A stretch of DNA of 25,024 nucleotides from JdFR-22 sp964534325 (GCA_964534325.1 CAZHOR010000025.1:1-25024), one strand, 5' to 3'. Numbered from the stretch's first letter, positions 1 through 8,204 are shown. A program made the numbers and translations. Notes: generated by a model not told the origin, from the sequence alone.

Positions 1-579
1 ATTATAACATAAATAACTTTCCCCCACAACAGCGGATTCTTACTGGAAAAGGAGTGGAAAAGGAGTAGTTAGAAGAGGTTTTATTTTTTATAGTGCCTAA
101 TTATTCGGGAATGTTGGAAAATAATGATTTTTGAGAGCCTATCTTTAGTATCCTTACCTATATGCTATCCCATAGTTCATCCTTTCCGGTTTTGAATTAA
201 CAGCAGTTAGCCCGTTTTGGCAATAAATTATAAAGGAGAGCGGGTCTTAATTGGGTTCTCAACCCCACATGGAAAAAGATTATCTACTGGGAGGTCAGAC
301 ACTATCTTGCCAGGGTGGGCATTCCAATTTACTTCTAACTGTAGTCTCCAATGGAGTTGAATTAATTTGAGACCCGCCCTGGCACCTTAAAATCCTATCA
401 AATATCCACTTCGTCTCCACACCTCTGAGTTACAGTCGATTATCAGATGAAGAAGCAATTAGTATTCCTACAGCTTAAACAGACTGTTTCATAATTGCTC
501 AATAAGTTAAGAGAGCAAGAACATTTCCTGAGAATGCTGTTGAACCTTAAGTTTCATAATTTATCATTTTTGAATTGCG
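1..579. other. Long intergenic region upstream of ppsA
   Basis: No convincing gene is visible on either strand. The stretch holds a perfect 11-bp tandem duplication (unit GGAAAAGGAGT, 45-55 and 56-66), an imperfect long-range inverted repeat (308-319 with 373-384), and two short open stretches in one frame (269-370 and 371-481) separated by a single TGA. The composition is AT-rich near the ends. It could be a decayed gene, a structured untranslated RNA or plain spacer; the sequence does not decide. Confidence 0.5.
308..384. repeat. Imperfect inverted repeat, 12-bp arms
   Basis: Arm 308-319 (TGCCAGGGTGGG) can pair with 373-384 (CCCGCCCTGGCA) over 12 positions, with one G-T wobble and 53 nt between the arms. 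The right arm overlaps a second, competing partner: 240-247 (GCGGGTCT) is complementary to 370-377 (AGACCCGC). The two pairings exclude each other at 373-377. Transcription of this stretch is not shown; it lies about 245 nt before ppsA. Confidence 0.45.
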
Positions 580-593
580 AAAACTTTTAAATT
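580..593 (+). promoter_or_regulatory. Predicted TATA/BRE promoter of ppsA
   Basis: The sequence AAAACTTTTAAATT has a purine-rich BRE-like start and an AT-rich TATA element. Transcription would start about 25 nt downstream, near 613. That leaves a short leader containing the strong Shine-Dalgarno AAGGAGGGA (616-624), six nt before the TTG start of ppsA. Confidence 0.5.
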
Positions 594-629
594 CTGATTA
601 TATTTTCTGAGAGTTAAGGAGGGATCAAG

Positions 630-2891
630 TTGGGCGTAATATGGTTAAGTGATTTAGGTAAAAATGACACACCTATTGCCGGAGGCAAGGGTGCTAACCT
701 CGGTGAACTGCTCAGAAATGAGATACCCGTTCCCAATGGGTTTGTGGTTGATAGCAGGATATTTATGGAGTTTATTGAGAAAACAGGAATTAAAGATGAT
801 ATAAAAAAGATTCTGGATGAAGTTGACACTGAGAATACAGATGATCTTAATTATGCTTCCCAGAAAATAAGAGAGGAAGTGGAGTCCAAAGAGATGCTCC
901 CCGAGATCAAGGAAGAGATAAAGAATGCTTATAACCAGTTGTGTGAAGAAGAAGGGGAGCAGGTCTTCGTGGCGATAAGGAGCTCGGCAACGGCAGAGGA
1001 TCTTCCGGAGGCCAGTTTTGCCGGACAGCAGGAAACTTTTCTAAATATCCATGGTCCGGATGATGTGGTGGAGAAGGTCAGGAAGTGCTGGAGCAGTCTC
1101 TATACTCCCAGAGCAATTTACTATAGAGTGAGGCACAACTTCACCCACGAGGACGTGAGTATAGCGGTCGTGGTCCAGAAAATGATCAACAGTGAAAAGA
1201 GCGGAGTGATGTTCACCTCTCATCCCGTAACCGGAGATAAAATGTGTATTGTGGAAGCTGTCTTCGGTTTGGGTGAAGCTATAGTCAGTGGTAGTGTAAC
1301 TCCTGACTCCTACATCTATGACAGGAACAAGAAAGAGGTAGTGGAGACCAAAGTAGCTAAAAAGAACTTCATGCTCGTCAAACAGGATGGTAAGACGGTC
1401 GAGGTCAAGCTGGATGACAAAAAAGCCAACGAAAGGGTTTTGACAGATGCAGAGCTGAGAGAGGTTTTCGCCCTGGGCGAAGTTATTGAGGAGCACTACG
1501 GATGGCCCCAGGATGTTGAATGGGCCATCGAGAACGGGAAAGTGTATATTACTCAGTCAAGACCTGTAACAACCATCAAAGGAGGAACAGGAGAAGCTGA
1601 AGAGGAATTAGAAGGAGAAGGAGAAGTGCTCATCAAGGGACTGGGAGCCGCTCCAGGAATCGGAGTAGGCAAAGTAAAGATAGTTCTGGAAGAGAAGGAA
1701 GTGGGGAAGGTCAAGGAAGGAGATATTCTGGTGACCACCATGACCTCTCCGGATATGGTCCCCGCGATGCAAAGAGCATCTGCGATCGTTACTGATGAGG
1801 GCGGAATGACCTGTCATGCGGCCATTGTTTCCAGAGAGCTGGGTGTTCCGGCAATTGTGGGTACAAGCAAGGGAACTCAGGTTCTGGAAGATGGTTCGAT
1901 GATTACGGTCGACGGGGATAGAGGAGTGGTTTATTCCGGCAAGATAAAGAAAGAGGAGAAAAAAGAAGAAGCCGTTACCACTGCTGCAGCCCCCATAATA
2001 ACTGCCACAGAAGTTAAAGTTAATTTATCGATACCAGACGCAGCAGAGAAAGCTGCTGCTACAGGAGCGGATGGCGTAGGATTGTTCAGGATAGAGCATA
2101 TGGTCCTGGGTCTGAACAAGCATCCCATGAAGTTCATCAGGGACGGCGAAATGGAGGAGTACATTGACCTCCTGGCCAGAGAGACCAAGAAGGTCGCCAA
2201 AGCCTTCTACCCCAAGCCCATATGGGTTAGAACTCTGGATGCTCCCACCGACGAGTTCAGAGGGATGGTGGGCGGTGAGGACGAGCCCATCGAAGCGAAC
2301 CCCATGATGGGATTCAGAGGAGTGAGAAGAGACTTAAAAGAAGAAGAGCACTTCAGAGCCGAATTGAGGGCCATGAAGCGGCTTGCAGATGAAGGCTTCA
2401 ACAATGTCGGGATAATGCTACCCCTGGTGGGTCATCCCAGTGAAGTGAGGAGAGCCAAGCAGATACTCCACGAAGAAGGTCTGGATACGGAGACCATAGA
2501 CTTTGGAGTGATGGTAGAAACCCCTGCCGCAGCACTGGTGATCGAAGAGATAATCGATGAAGGAATAACTTTCGTCTCCTTCGGCACCAATGATCTGACC
2601 CAGTACACTCTGGCAGTGGACAGGAACAACGAGAACGTCGCCTACCTTTACGCAGAGACTCATCCTGCAGTATTAAGGCTCATGGAAAGAGTGATCCTCA
2701 TCTGCAGGGAGCGTGGGGTCAAGACATCCATTTGCGGGCAGGCAGGAAGCTACCCCAACGTTGTAGATAAACTGGTGAGGCTGGGAATCGACAGCGTATC
2801 CGCGAACTCCGATGCGGTCAAGACCATAAGAGAGACCGTAGCCAAGGTCGAGAAAAGGATCATGCTCGATGAGAGCAGGAAAAAGGATTAA
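630..2891 (+). CDS. ppsA: Phosphoenolpyruvate synthase (pyruvate, water dikinase)
   Basis: Converts pyruvate, ATP and water to PEP, AMP and phosphate, the entry step of gluconeogenesis; cytoplasmic. The 753 residues are close to the usual length of the family. The N-terminal ATP-grasp-like nucleotide-binding domain (about 1-320) contains GGKGANLGE and the RSSATAEDLPEASFAGQQ signature. The swivelling phosphohistidine domain carries GGMTCHAAI with the catalytic His396. The C-terminal TIM-barrel PEP/pyruvate domain holds FGTNDLTQ and the catalytic Cys702 in SICGQAG. The start is TTG at 630, chosen because AAGGAGGGA sits six nt upstream and the conserved N-terminus begins immediately. Dph2 follows in the same direction 26 nt or more downstream, so the two are probably co-transcribed. 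With apgM elsewhere in the window it supports a gluconeogenic metabolism. Confidence 0.96.
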   Translation: MGVIWLSDLGKNDTPIAGGKGANLGELLRNEIPVPNGFVVDSRIFMEFIEKTGIKDDIKKILDEVDTENTDDLNYASQKIREEVESKEMLPEIKEEIKNAYNQLCEEEGEQVFVAIRSSATAEDLPEASFAGQQETFLNIHGPDDVVEKVRKCWSSLYTPRAIYYRVRHNFTHEDVSIAVVVQKMINSEKSGVMFTSHPVTGDKMCIVEAVFGLGEAIVSGSVTPDSYIYDRNKKEVVETKVAKKNFMLVKQDGKTVEVKLDDKKANERVLTDAELREVFALGEVIEEHYGWPQDVEWAIENGKVYITQSRPVTTIKGGTGEAEEELEGEGEVLIKGLGAAPGIGVGKVKIVLEEKEVGKVKEGDILVTTMTSPDMVPAMQRASAIVTDEGGMTCHAAIVSRELGVPAIVGTSKGTQVLEDGSMITVDGDRGVVYSGKIKKEEKKEEAVTTAAAPIITATEVKVNLSIPDAAEKAAATGADGVGLFRIEHMVLGLNKHPMKFIRDGEMEEYIDLLARETKKVAKAFYPKPIWVRTLDAPTDEFRGMVGGEDEPIEANPMMGFRGVRRDLKEEEHFRAELRAMKRLADEGFNNVGIMLPLVGHPSEVRRAKQILHEEGLDTETIDFGVMVETPAAALVIEEIIDEGITFVSFGTNDLTQYTLAVDRNNENVAYLYAETHPAVLRLMERVILICRERGVKTSICGQAGSYPNVVDKLVRLGIDSVSANSDAVKTIRETVAKVEKRIMLDESRKKD

Positions 2892-2917
2892 ATAGAGTTA
2901 GAGGTGTGTAGCTAATC

Positions 2918-3868
2918 CTGGAGAACATAGATTTTGACCAGGTCTTTGATCAGCTCAGGAAGTACTCTGCCAGCAAGATAGGCGTACAGTTACCAGATGG
3001 TCTGAAATTCAGGTGCAGAGAGATAATCGATAGGATCGAGGGAAAGGGTTACGAAGTTATACTCTCTGGCTCGGGGAGTTACGGGGCATGTGATATCGAT
3101 ACAAATCTGCTGGATAAAGTGGATGTGCTCCTCCATTTCGGCCATACCCAGATACTCAATCTGGATAGGGTTATCTACGTTCCCTATTTTATTGAATACG
3201 AAGTTAATGCTGAAGGCATCGATATTCCGGTTGAGCATGTAGCCCTTATCGCTACAGCCCAGTACGCTCACAAGCTCCCAGAAGTTAAAGAAGTGCTGGA
3301 GAGTGAGGGTTATAAGGTTGAGGTGGGAGAAGGCTCCCGGGTCTCCATGTCGGGACAGGTTCTGGGGTGCAACTACTCCGTATTAAGGAACAGCAATACT
3401 GAGGCGGTGCTGTTCATTGGTGACGGACTCTTCCACCCGGTAGGAGCTGCCGTATACACCGGAAAGAGAGTTTACCGCTACAGCCCGCTGAGTAGTGAAT
3501 TTGAGGAAGTAGATACTGCAGATTTCTTGAGAAAAAGGTTGAACCTGATGGCCAAAGCCATGTACAGTGAGCAGAGAGGAGCTATAATAGTAAGCAGCAA
3601 ACCGGGGCAGAAAAGAATTAATCTGGCAGATCTGTTAAAAAGAGAAGCATTTGATATGGGAAAGAAAGTGGATATTGTGATGTTCGAGGAGCTGGCTCCC
3701 TCCAAGTTAGCCAGTTTCCCCTATGGCTACTATGTCAATACCGCATGCCCCCGAATAAGCTACGATGATGCTGAATTCTATTCCGTCCCCATCTTAACTC
3801 CCCCAGAGTTTGAAGCGATATTGGGTTTGCGGGAATGGGATGAGTGTCTGATGGATGAGGTCGACTGA
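2918..3868 (+). CDS. dph2: Diphthamide biosynthesis enzyme Dph2 (start codon unclear)
   Basis: Non-classical radical SAM [4Fe-4S] enzyme that transfers 3-amino-3-carboxypropyl from SAM to a histidine of elongation factor 2, the first step of diphthamide synthesis. The three cluster cysteines are visible in family context: C58 in GSYGACD, C151 in GQVLGCNY and C277 in NTACPRIS (numbered from 2918). The motif GVQLPDGLK lies before the first cysteine. Between the in-frame TAG at 2909-2911 and GTG 3119 there is no ATG, GTG or TTG. GTG 3119 would delete the first cysteine region, so translation must begin upstream; CTG at 2918 is placed here as the best guess and gives 316 residues, near the usual archaeal length. 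GAGGTG (2901-2906) could serve as a ribosome site. A sequencing or assembly error is the alternative. The family assignment is firm; the start is not. Confidence 0.88.
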   Translation: MENIDFDQVFDQLRKYSASKIGVQLPDGLKFRCREIIDRIEGKGYEVILSGSGSYGACDIDTNLLDKVDVLLHFGHTQILNLDRVIYVPYFIEYEVNAEGIDIPVEHVALIATAQYAHKLPEVKEVLESEGYKVEVGEGSRVSMSGQVLGCNYSVLRNSNTEAVLFIGDGLFHPVGAAVYTGKRVYRYSPLSSEFEEVDTADFLRKRLNLMAKAMYSEQRGAIIVSSKPGQKRINLADLLKREAFDMGKKVDIVMFEELAPSKLASFPYGYYVNTACPRISYDDAEFYSVPILTPPEFEAILGLREWDECLMDEVD

Positions 3869-3929
3869 TGGTAAAAAATAAAGAATAAGAATAAAGAAAA
3901 AAACAAATTCATGTTGACCAACTACCATT

Positions 3930-4481
3930 ATGAAAATTGACCGCTATTTCATAAGAGGGCTTATTGACGGGTCCCTCTCCACCCTGGGAGTAGTGATCGG
4001 GGCCTCTGGAGCTGCACCTGTAATCGTGGTGACCGCAGGCTTGGGTGGAGGTGTAGCTAACAGCCTATCAAACCTTTTCGGAGCATTTACTGCCGAGAGT
4101 GCCGAGGTGGAGCGCGAGCTTTCTGATATGGAGAGGTCAATGCTTACTGAGGGGCATTTAAGAGATACTTCACTCCACTATGGAATGAGAAAAAGGGTTT
4201 TTTCGAGTGGATTGTCCGATGGTGTGGCTACATTTACAGGTGCAATAATACCCGTAATCCCTTTCCTGTTAGTATTCGTTCTGGGATTCACAAACCAGAT
4301 AGCACTGCTTCTATCCATTTCTACCACAGTAATACTACTTTTCTTCCTGGGCGTCCACCTTGGCATGGTATCCAAAAGGAACATAGCCCTCTCCGGACTG
4401 AAGATGGCGTTGATAGGTATAATCACGGCTATAGTCTGTGCTTTGATCGAATGGGGATTCAGAGCAAATCTGGGAGGATGA
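3930..4481 (+). CDS. VIT1/CCC1-family (TIGR00267-type) membrane transporter
   Basis: A 183-residue integral membrane protein. The opening FIRGLIDGSLSTLGVVIGA and the following GGVANSLSNLFGAFTAESAE are typical of the VIT1/CCC1 family, whose characterised members move Fe2+ or Mn2+ across membranes. A charged segment (about residues 57-88) separates the first two helices from two or three C-terminal ones (about 100-175), as in the family, where this segment helps bind metal. The start is ATG 3930, with no clear Shine-Dalgarno. An AT-rich stretch at 3873-3900 could be the promoter, so the gene may be transcribed apart from dph2. The substrate is inferred from the family only. Confidence 0.82.
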   Translation: MKIDRYFIRGLIDGSLSTLGVVIGASGAAPVIVVTAGLGGGVANSLSNLFGAFTAESAEVERELSDMERSMLTEGHLRDTSLHYGMRKRVFSSGLSDGVATFTGAIIPVIPFLLVFVLGFTNQIALLLSISTTVILLFFLGVHLGMVSKRNIALSGLKMALIGIITAIVCALIEWGFRANLGG

Positions 4482-4550
4482 GCTCAGCTCTTATCTTTTT
4501 CTATATACGGGCAACCCTTTTACGATCTCTGCACTGATTTCTGCGCCGTT

Positions 4551-4643
4551 TCAATAGAATAACAGGAAAGTAGTGACGTAAAAGTAAGCTAACGCACTGA
4601 ACAGCCCTGCCACAAGCACATACCGTCTTACCGATTTCTTCAT
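4551..4643 (-). CDS. Putative 30-residue single-pass membrane microprotein
   Basis: ATG at 4643 reads 30 codons to TGA. The peptide starts with MKKSVRRY, a basic N-terminus, followed by about 22 mostly hydrophobic and aromatic residues ending in FLLFY, which fits one transmembrane helix with the N-terminus inside. A GGAGGGG ribosome site lies about five nt before the ATG, and the AT-rich palindrome AGATATATATCT (about 4686-4697) lies where a TATA element could be. No homologue is recognised. It sits alone in the gap between the VIT gene and cetZ, facing the VIT gene. Good initiation signals raise it above chance, but a protein product is inferred only. Confidence 0.45.
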   Translation of the reverse strand: MKKSVRRYVLVAGLFSALAYFYVTTFLLFY

Positions 4644-4914
4644 TTACTACCCCTCCAACCAACTAAGCTTAAGAATCGCTTCAACAGATATATATCTTTC
4701 CGTAAAGCTTAACGGGGATTAGGTATAAACCTGTATGATAAATGTAAAAATTCTGTATGCTCATGGTAATTATAGTGATAATATATAAATGTTTCTCCCA
4801 ATTCTGTGTAATCCTGATCCCACACTCCATGAAATCAATAATCAAAAACAATTGAAAAAATTTTAGTTAATATATTAAATTTAATTTTTGATCTCACCCA
4901 TTATTGAACGGAAA
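4644..4914. other. AT-rich intergenic region upstream of cetZ
   Basis: Apart from the possible minus-strand promoter near 4686-4697 this stretch shows no gene. It contains several AT-rich TATA-like runs, such as 4778-4789 and 4869-4892, and a short 32-codon frame from 4758 lacking a ribosome site. It is most simply read as the divergent promoter region between the microprotein and cetZ. Confidence 0.4.
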
Positions 4915-4926
4915 GGCTTAAATTTA
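4911..4926 (+). promoter_or_regulatory. Predicted promoter of cetZ (leaderless transcript)
   Basis: GAAAGG followed by CTTAAATTTA (4917-4926) is a BRE/TATA arrangement whose centre lies about 26 nt before the ATG at 4947. Initiation at normal archaeal spacing would start the transcript at or next to the start codon, and no Shine-Dalgarno is present, which fits a leaderless mRNA. Confidence 0.55.
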
Positions 4927-4946
4927 TTCCAATCTGAATAAAGCAC

Positions 4947-6128
4947 ATGAAATTTTTCGTAATAGGATTCGGTCAGGCAGGCGGGAAGATCCTTGATTTA
5001 CTAATAGAAAATGAGAAGATTAGGGGTACTGATTCAGGATTAAAGTCACTAGCGATCAATACCGCCCGAACGGACCTAATGGGCTTGAAACATGTTCCCA
5101 TGGACAACCGCATTCTCATTGGACAAACACATGTTAAGGGCCACGGAGTAGGGACCGACAATAAAATGGGGACAAAAGTAACCCAGGAAGAGATCGAGAC
5201 TCTCCTCAACATTATTGATAATAAAGGTACCCATGAAATTGACGCTTTCCTATTAATCGCTGGATTGGGAGGCGGTACAGGAAGTGGAGGAACACCGGTA
5301 CTAGCCAAATACCTCTCAGAGATGTATTCTGAACCAGTATATACCCTGGGGATCCTTCCGGCTTCTGAAGAGGGCAAGTTGTACTCTTTCAATGCGGCAA
5401 GAAGTATTGTTTCCCTCACTAAGTATGTAGATAACCTTATTCTGCTGGATAACGGCACATGGAAATTCGAGGGATTCAGCTTACACGAGTCATTCCACAA
5501 AATAAATGAAGAGGTCGTTAAAAGGCTCAGTGTGCTGACCAAGGCTGGTGAGCCCGGAGAGGGTGATGCAGTAGGTGAAATGATCGTGGACAGCTCCGAA
5601 GTCATAAACACCCTCAAAGGTGGGGGTATCAGCGCCATTGGGTATGCTACAACCCTTGCAGAAGCAGAGAAAAAGCCCATGGACAGGTTCTTCTCCTCCT
5701 TCAAGAAACCCAAGAAGCAAGAGGATAAGCCGGTTATGGATAGCGACAGATCAATGAAAATATCTTCCCTAGTTAGAAGAGCAACCCTCGGAAGATTAAC
5801 AGTTCCCTGCAGCGTAAAGAGCTCCGAAAGAGCCCTTATACTGGTTGCAGGTCCACCTGAACACCTCGACAGAAAAGGACTGGAGAAGGCAAAGCTGTGG
5901 CTGGAAGAACAGATATCAGGTGTTGAGGTGAGAGCCGGAGACTATCCGACCAGAAGAACTAAATATGTTGCTGCTCTGGTTATCCTGTCCAACCTCACAG
6001 AGATTCCGAGGGTGAAGGAGTTGCAAAGATTGGCTGCAGATGCTAAAGAAGGTGTAGAAAACCTGGAACGCATGAAGATGGAGAAAACTTTTTCACTATT
6101 TGATGAAGACATCGAACCACTGATATGA
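4947..6128 (+). CDS. cetZ: Tubulin/FtsZ superfamily GTPase, CetZ-like
   Basis: Cytoskeletal GTPase of 393 residues. The N-terminal MKFFVIGFGQAGGK is the first nucleotide-binding loop, and GLGGGTGSGG (106-115) is the tubulin/FtsZ signature, in the GSG form seen in CetZ rather than the usual FtsZ GTG. The T7 synergy loop is recognisable around VDSSEV (214-219), with acidic D215 and E218 that would complete the GTPase site of the next subunit. The C-terminal domain (about 275-350) ends in RAGDYP. A charged, lysine-rich insert (about 240-272) follows the T7 region. CetZ proteins control cell shape in haloarchaea; here the role is inferred. The next gene begins within 17 nt and encodes an exported membrane-anchored protein, suggesting a functional pair. 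Confidence 0.88.
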   Translation: MKFFVIGFGQAGGKILDLLIENEKIRGTDSGLKSLAINTARTDLMGLKHVPMDNRILIGQTHVKGHGVGTDNKMGTKVTQEEIETLLNIIDNKGTHEIDAFLLIAGLGGGTGSGGTPVLAKYLSEMYSEPVYTLGILPASEEGKLYSFNAARSIVSLTKYVDNLILLDNGTWKFEGFSLHESFHKINEEVVKRLSVLTKAGEPGEGDAVGEMIVDSSEVINTLKGGGISAIGYATTLAEAEKKPMDRFFSSFKKPKKQEDKPVMDSDRSMKISSLVRRATLGRLTVPCSVKSSERALILVAGPPEHLDRKGLEKAKLWLEEQISGVEVRAGDYPTRRTKYVAALVILSNLTEIPRVKELQRLAADAKEGVENLERMKMEKTFSLFDEDIEPLI

Positions 6129-6144
6129 AGTATGAGGTGACGTG

Positions 6145-7461
6145 ATGAAGAGAGTACTGGTAATAGCCATCCTGCTGCTGTTCACCATAAGCCCTGTACT
6201 GGGCCTGGAAACACTTAATAAAAGCGATTTTACAGAACCTGATGTAAATATTCTCATAAATGATATAGAGTACAAGCCCACTCTGATTGACGGAGAATTT
6301 ATATTGGAACAAAAGGTATGTCAAGAAGGTGACACTATAGAAGTTAATTACGAAGCGGGAGCAAAGAACCAAACCGCTTCGGAATTAATAGGAGGAGAAA
6401 GTGGGAGAGGTATTACTATTAAGACAGCACTGGATAATGCAGTAATAGACTCTATGATTCGGTACAACTCAGGAGCTGGTGTAGGAAAGAGTAGTACACC
6501 TGGAAAAGACTACCTTACTGTAAAAATTTCACAATTCGACTCTGATGCAGACTCAGGTTTAAATGAGATTGAAGTAAAGGTACAGGGTGATATAAGTTCA
6601 ACCAAATCTAGATTAGAAGAAAAGAAAGTACTCTTCTTTGATATCCAAGAGAGTAAAGACAATACTTTACAACCAGTGGTAATACTTGTAGTTAATTTCG
6701 GTAAGTTCAAGGATGACATTAAATCCATAAAAGCTAAGCGTGACAATCTTTCTTCAATAATGGACGATTATTCAGGAAAAATCGAGATTTCAACTCTTAG
6801 TAAATGTCTTGACAAAGCCAACCAAAACATAACACTTGGAGAAAGCTACTATAACGATGGAGAGTACAAAAAAGCCGATGAAAAACTAGATAATGCGCAA
6901 AACTGGCTAAATAAAGCAGATAAGGCTGCGGACAAAGTTGAGGCCGAGTATTACTATCAGCAGGCAGATGAAAAGCTGGATTCCATTGGCTCAACTCTGG
7001 ATAAGATAGAGCTTTACCTGGAAGAAATAGACAGCAGGGAAGTGGTGAACACCTCTACAATGCTGGACTACAAGAGCGAGTTCAAGGGAATGCAGCAAAC
7101 TGCAACAACCCTTAATGAGAATCTGGCATCTGCAGAGAGCTACATAGATAATGAGAACTATGCCAAGGGTAAGACTAAAGCCCAAAGCGTGTTGAACAGC
7201 TCTGAAAGTATTGAGCAAGAGGCAAACTCCCTGTTAGAAGAGGTTAAAGGCGTAATAACCATTGAAGAAGATTTAACGGCTTCTGCACAATCCACTGCCA
7301 CTGCTACCACCACGGTGACCGAAGAAGCGGCTGCTTTTGCAATGCCTAACATCGACTTCAAGTGGGTTGCGATCGCCATCGGGCTTGCAGTTATCCTGGG
7401 TGGCGCTGGAGTGGGTCTCAGGAAGTACATCAGACGCAGAAGATGGGACGAGCTGAAATAA
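6145..7461 (+). CDS. Exported helical protein with C-terminal membrane anchor, cetZ-linked
   Basis: A 438-residue protein of unrecognised family. It opens with a signal peptide (about 1-22, ending SPVLGLE), then a probably beta-rich region (about 25-190). A long helical region (about 195-380) contains two TPR-like units, GESYYNDGEYKKADEKL and AESYIDNENYAKGKTKA, and a repeated ADEKLD. A Thr/Ala-rich stretch (about 382-398) leads to a single transmembrane helix (about 407-425) and a cytoplasmic tail rich in arginine (KYIRRRRW). The topology is therefore outside body, inside tail. ATG 6145 is chosen over GTG 6142 because GAGGTGA (6134-6140) fits it better. It lies 16 nt after cetZ, almost certainly in the same operon, so it may link the cytoskeleton to the envelope; this is inference. 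Confidence 0.8.
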   Translation: MKRVLVIAILLLFTISPVLGLETLNKSDFTEPDVNILINDIEYKPTLIDGEFILEQKVCQEGDTIEVNYEAGAKNQTASELIGGESGRGITIKTALDNAVIDSMIRYNSGAGVGKSSTPGKDYLTVKISQFDSDADSGLNEIEVKVQGDISSTKSRLEEKKVLFFDIQESKDNTLQPVVILVVNFGKFKDDIKSIKAKRDNLSSIMDDYSGKIEISTLSKCLDKANQNITLGESYYNDGEYKKADEKLDNAQNWLNKADKAADKVEAEYYYQQADEKLDSIGSTLDKIELYLEEIDSREVVNTSTMLDYKSEFKGMQQTATTLNENLASAESYIDNENYAKGKTKAQSVLNSSESIEQEANSLLEEVKGVITIEEDLTASAQSTATATTTVTEEAAAFAMPNIDFKWVAIAIGLAVILGGAGVGLRKYIRRRRWDELK

Positions 7462-7507
7462 ACCAGTAAATCTCAAATTTTTCGTCTATTTCGATCTTGT
7501 TCAACTT

Positions 7508-8158
7508 TCAGCCGAAGAATCGTTGTGCGAGGGTTAAGCGTTGGTCCTTGCATCTCTGCCGGAAAAGGCATTTCTGGCATTTTTTATCGTCCTTCTTTTC
7601 GGGGATAAATCCTTTTTTGATGTTCAGCACTCTCTCCACTAGCTTTAACACGTTGCGCTTGTCCTTTCTTTCAACCTCCCTCTGCTTTAGTTCACCGTCA
7701 TAGCAGTAATAAACGTATCCCGCGGGAGAGTCCAGCATCATGCAGAAGGCGGTGAGCTTTATCCTGTCCCTGAACCACACATCCTTTTCAGGGGAGCTTA
7801 AGGAGAGGATTAGAGGAGTTTTATCTTTTCCATTTCTTACCACCTCGTCAACTTTGCCCTTTAACCTGTAATCTTCTGACTGGAGCAATACATCCCAGTC
7901 CACACCCTCAACTTCCTGGAGAGTGGGGGAGTAAACGAATCTCTGGGCAGTTTGATCGAATAAAGGCTTATGCTTCTGGCCAAAATAGGATAAGAACTTT
8001 TTACATGCCCAATCCTTATTCAGGTCCATTCTAAGGCTGATGTAGAGGTCCCGGGCTGCATGCATCTCGCTCACATATGTCTCCTCAAACCTGTTCCGGT
8101 AATAGCAAAGGCGGGGGCAGTAAAGGTAGCTGGTGAGATCACTTACTCTTGCAAACAT
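7508..8158 (-). CDS. Cas4-like (RecB-family) protein, nuclease motif degenerate
   Basis: A 216-residue protein with Cas4 architecture. The N-terminal YLYCPRLCYY gives the first cluster cysteine (C14), and C194-x2-C197-x5-C203 gives the other three, the spacing of Cas4 [4Fe-4S] proteins. The PD-(D/E)XK core is only partly kept: D104 in LKGKVDEV is present, but the expected E-x-K strand reads PLILSLSS (115-122). The following Q-x-x-x-Y helix has K134 and F138 (KLTAF). So it probably binds a cluster and perhaps DNA without cutting. ATG 8158 begins the conserved part; a TTG at 8176 is possible. It follows herA and a DUF555 gene on the same strand, with its own TATA-like site, and no CRISPR array or other cas gene is present. 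NurA is the usual HerA partner elsewhere and is absent here. Confidence 0.78.
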   Translation of the reverse strand: MFARVSDLTSYLYCPRLCYYRNRFEETYVSEMHAARDLYISLRMDLNKDWACKKFLSYFGQKHKPLFDQTAQRFVYSPTLQEVEGVDWDVLLQSEDYRLKGKVDEVVRNGKDKTPLILSLSSPEKDVWFRDRIKLTAFCMMLDSPAGYVYYCYDGELKQREVERKDKRNVLKLVERVLNIKKGFIPEKKDDKKCQKCLFRQRCKDQRLTLAQRFFG

Positions 8159-8204
8159 TAAGTTTACATATAACAAAATAATTCAAATGTCTTTCGATTT
8201 ATTT

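Noticed and set aside
368..370. TGA at 368-370 as a selenocysteine codon
   Set aside because: The frame is short, has no homologue, and no SECIS-like structure or selenocysteine machinery is visible in the window.
3119..3868. dph2 starting at GTG 3119
   Set aside because: This start would remove the GVQLPDGLK motif and the first of the three cluster cysteines (GSYGACD), both plainly encoded upstream in the same frame.
4973..5713. A 246-codon open frame antisense to cetZ
   Set aside because: It lies wholly opposite a well-supported CetZ gene, its translation shows serine/proline-rich low-complexity sequence without family motifs, and it has no initiation signal. It is a shadow of the codon use in cetZ.
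7508..8158. Cas4-like gene as sign of a CRISPR-Cas locus
   Set aside because: No direct-repeat array with spacers and no cas1, cas2 or effector gene is found anywhere in the window. The protein is treated as a stand-alone Cas4 relative.
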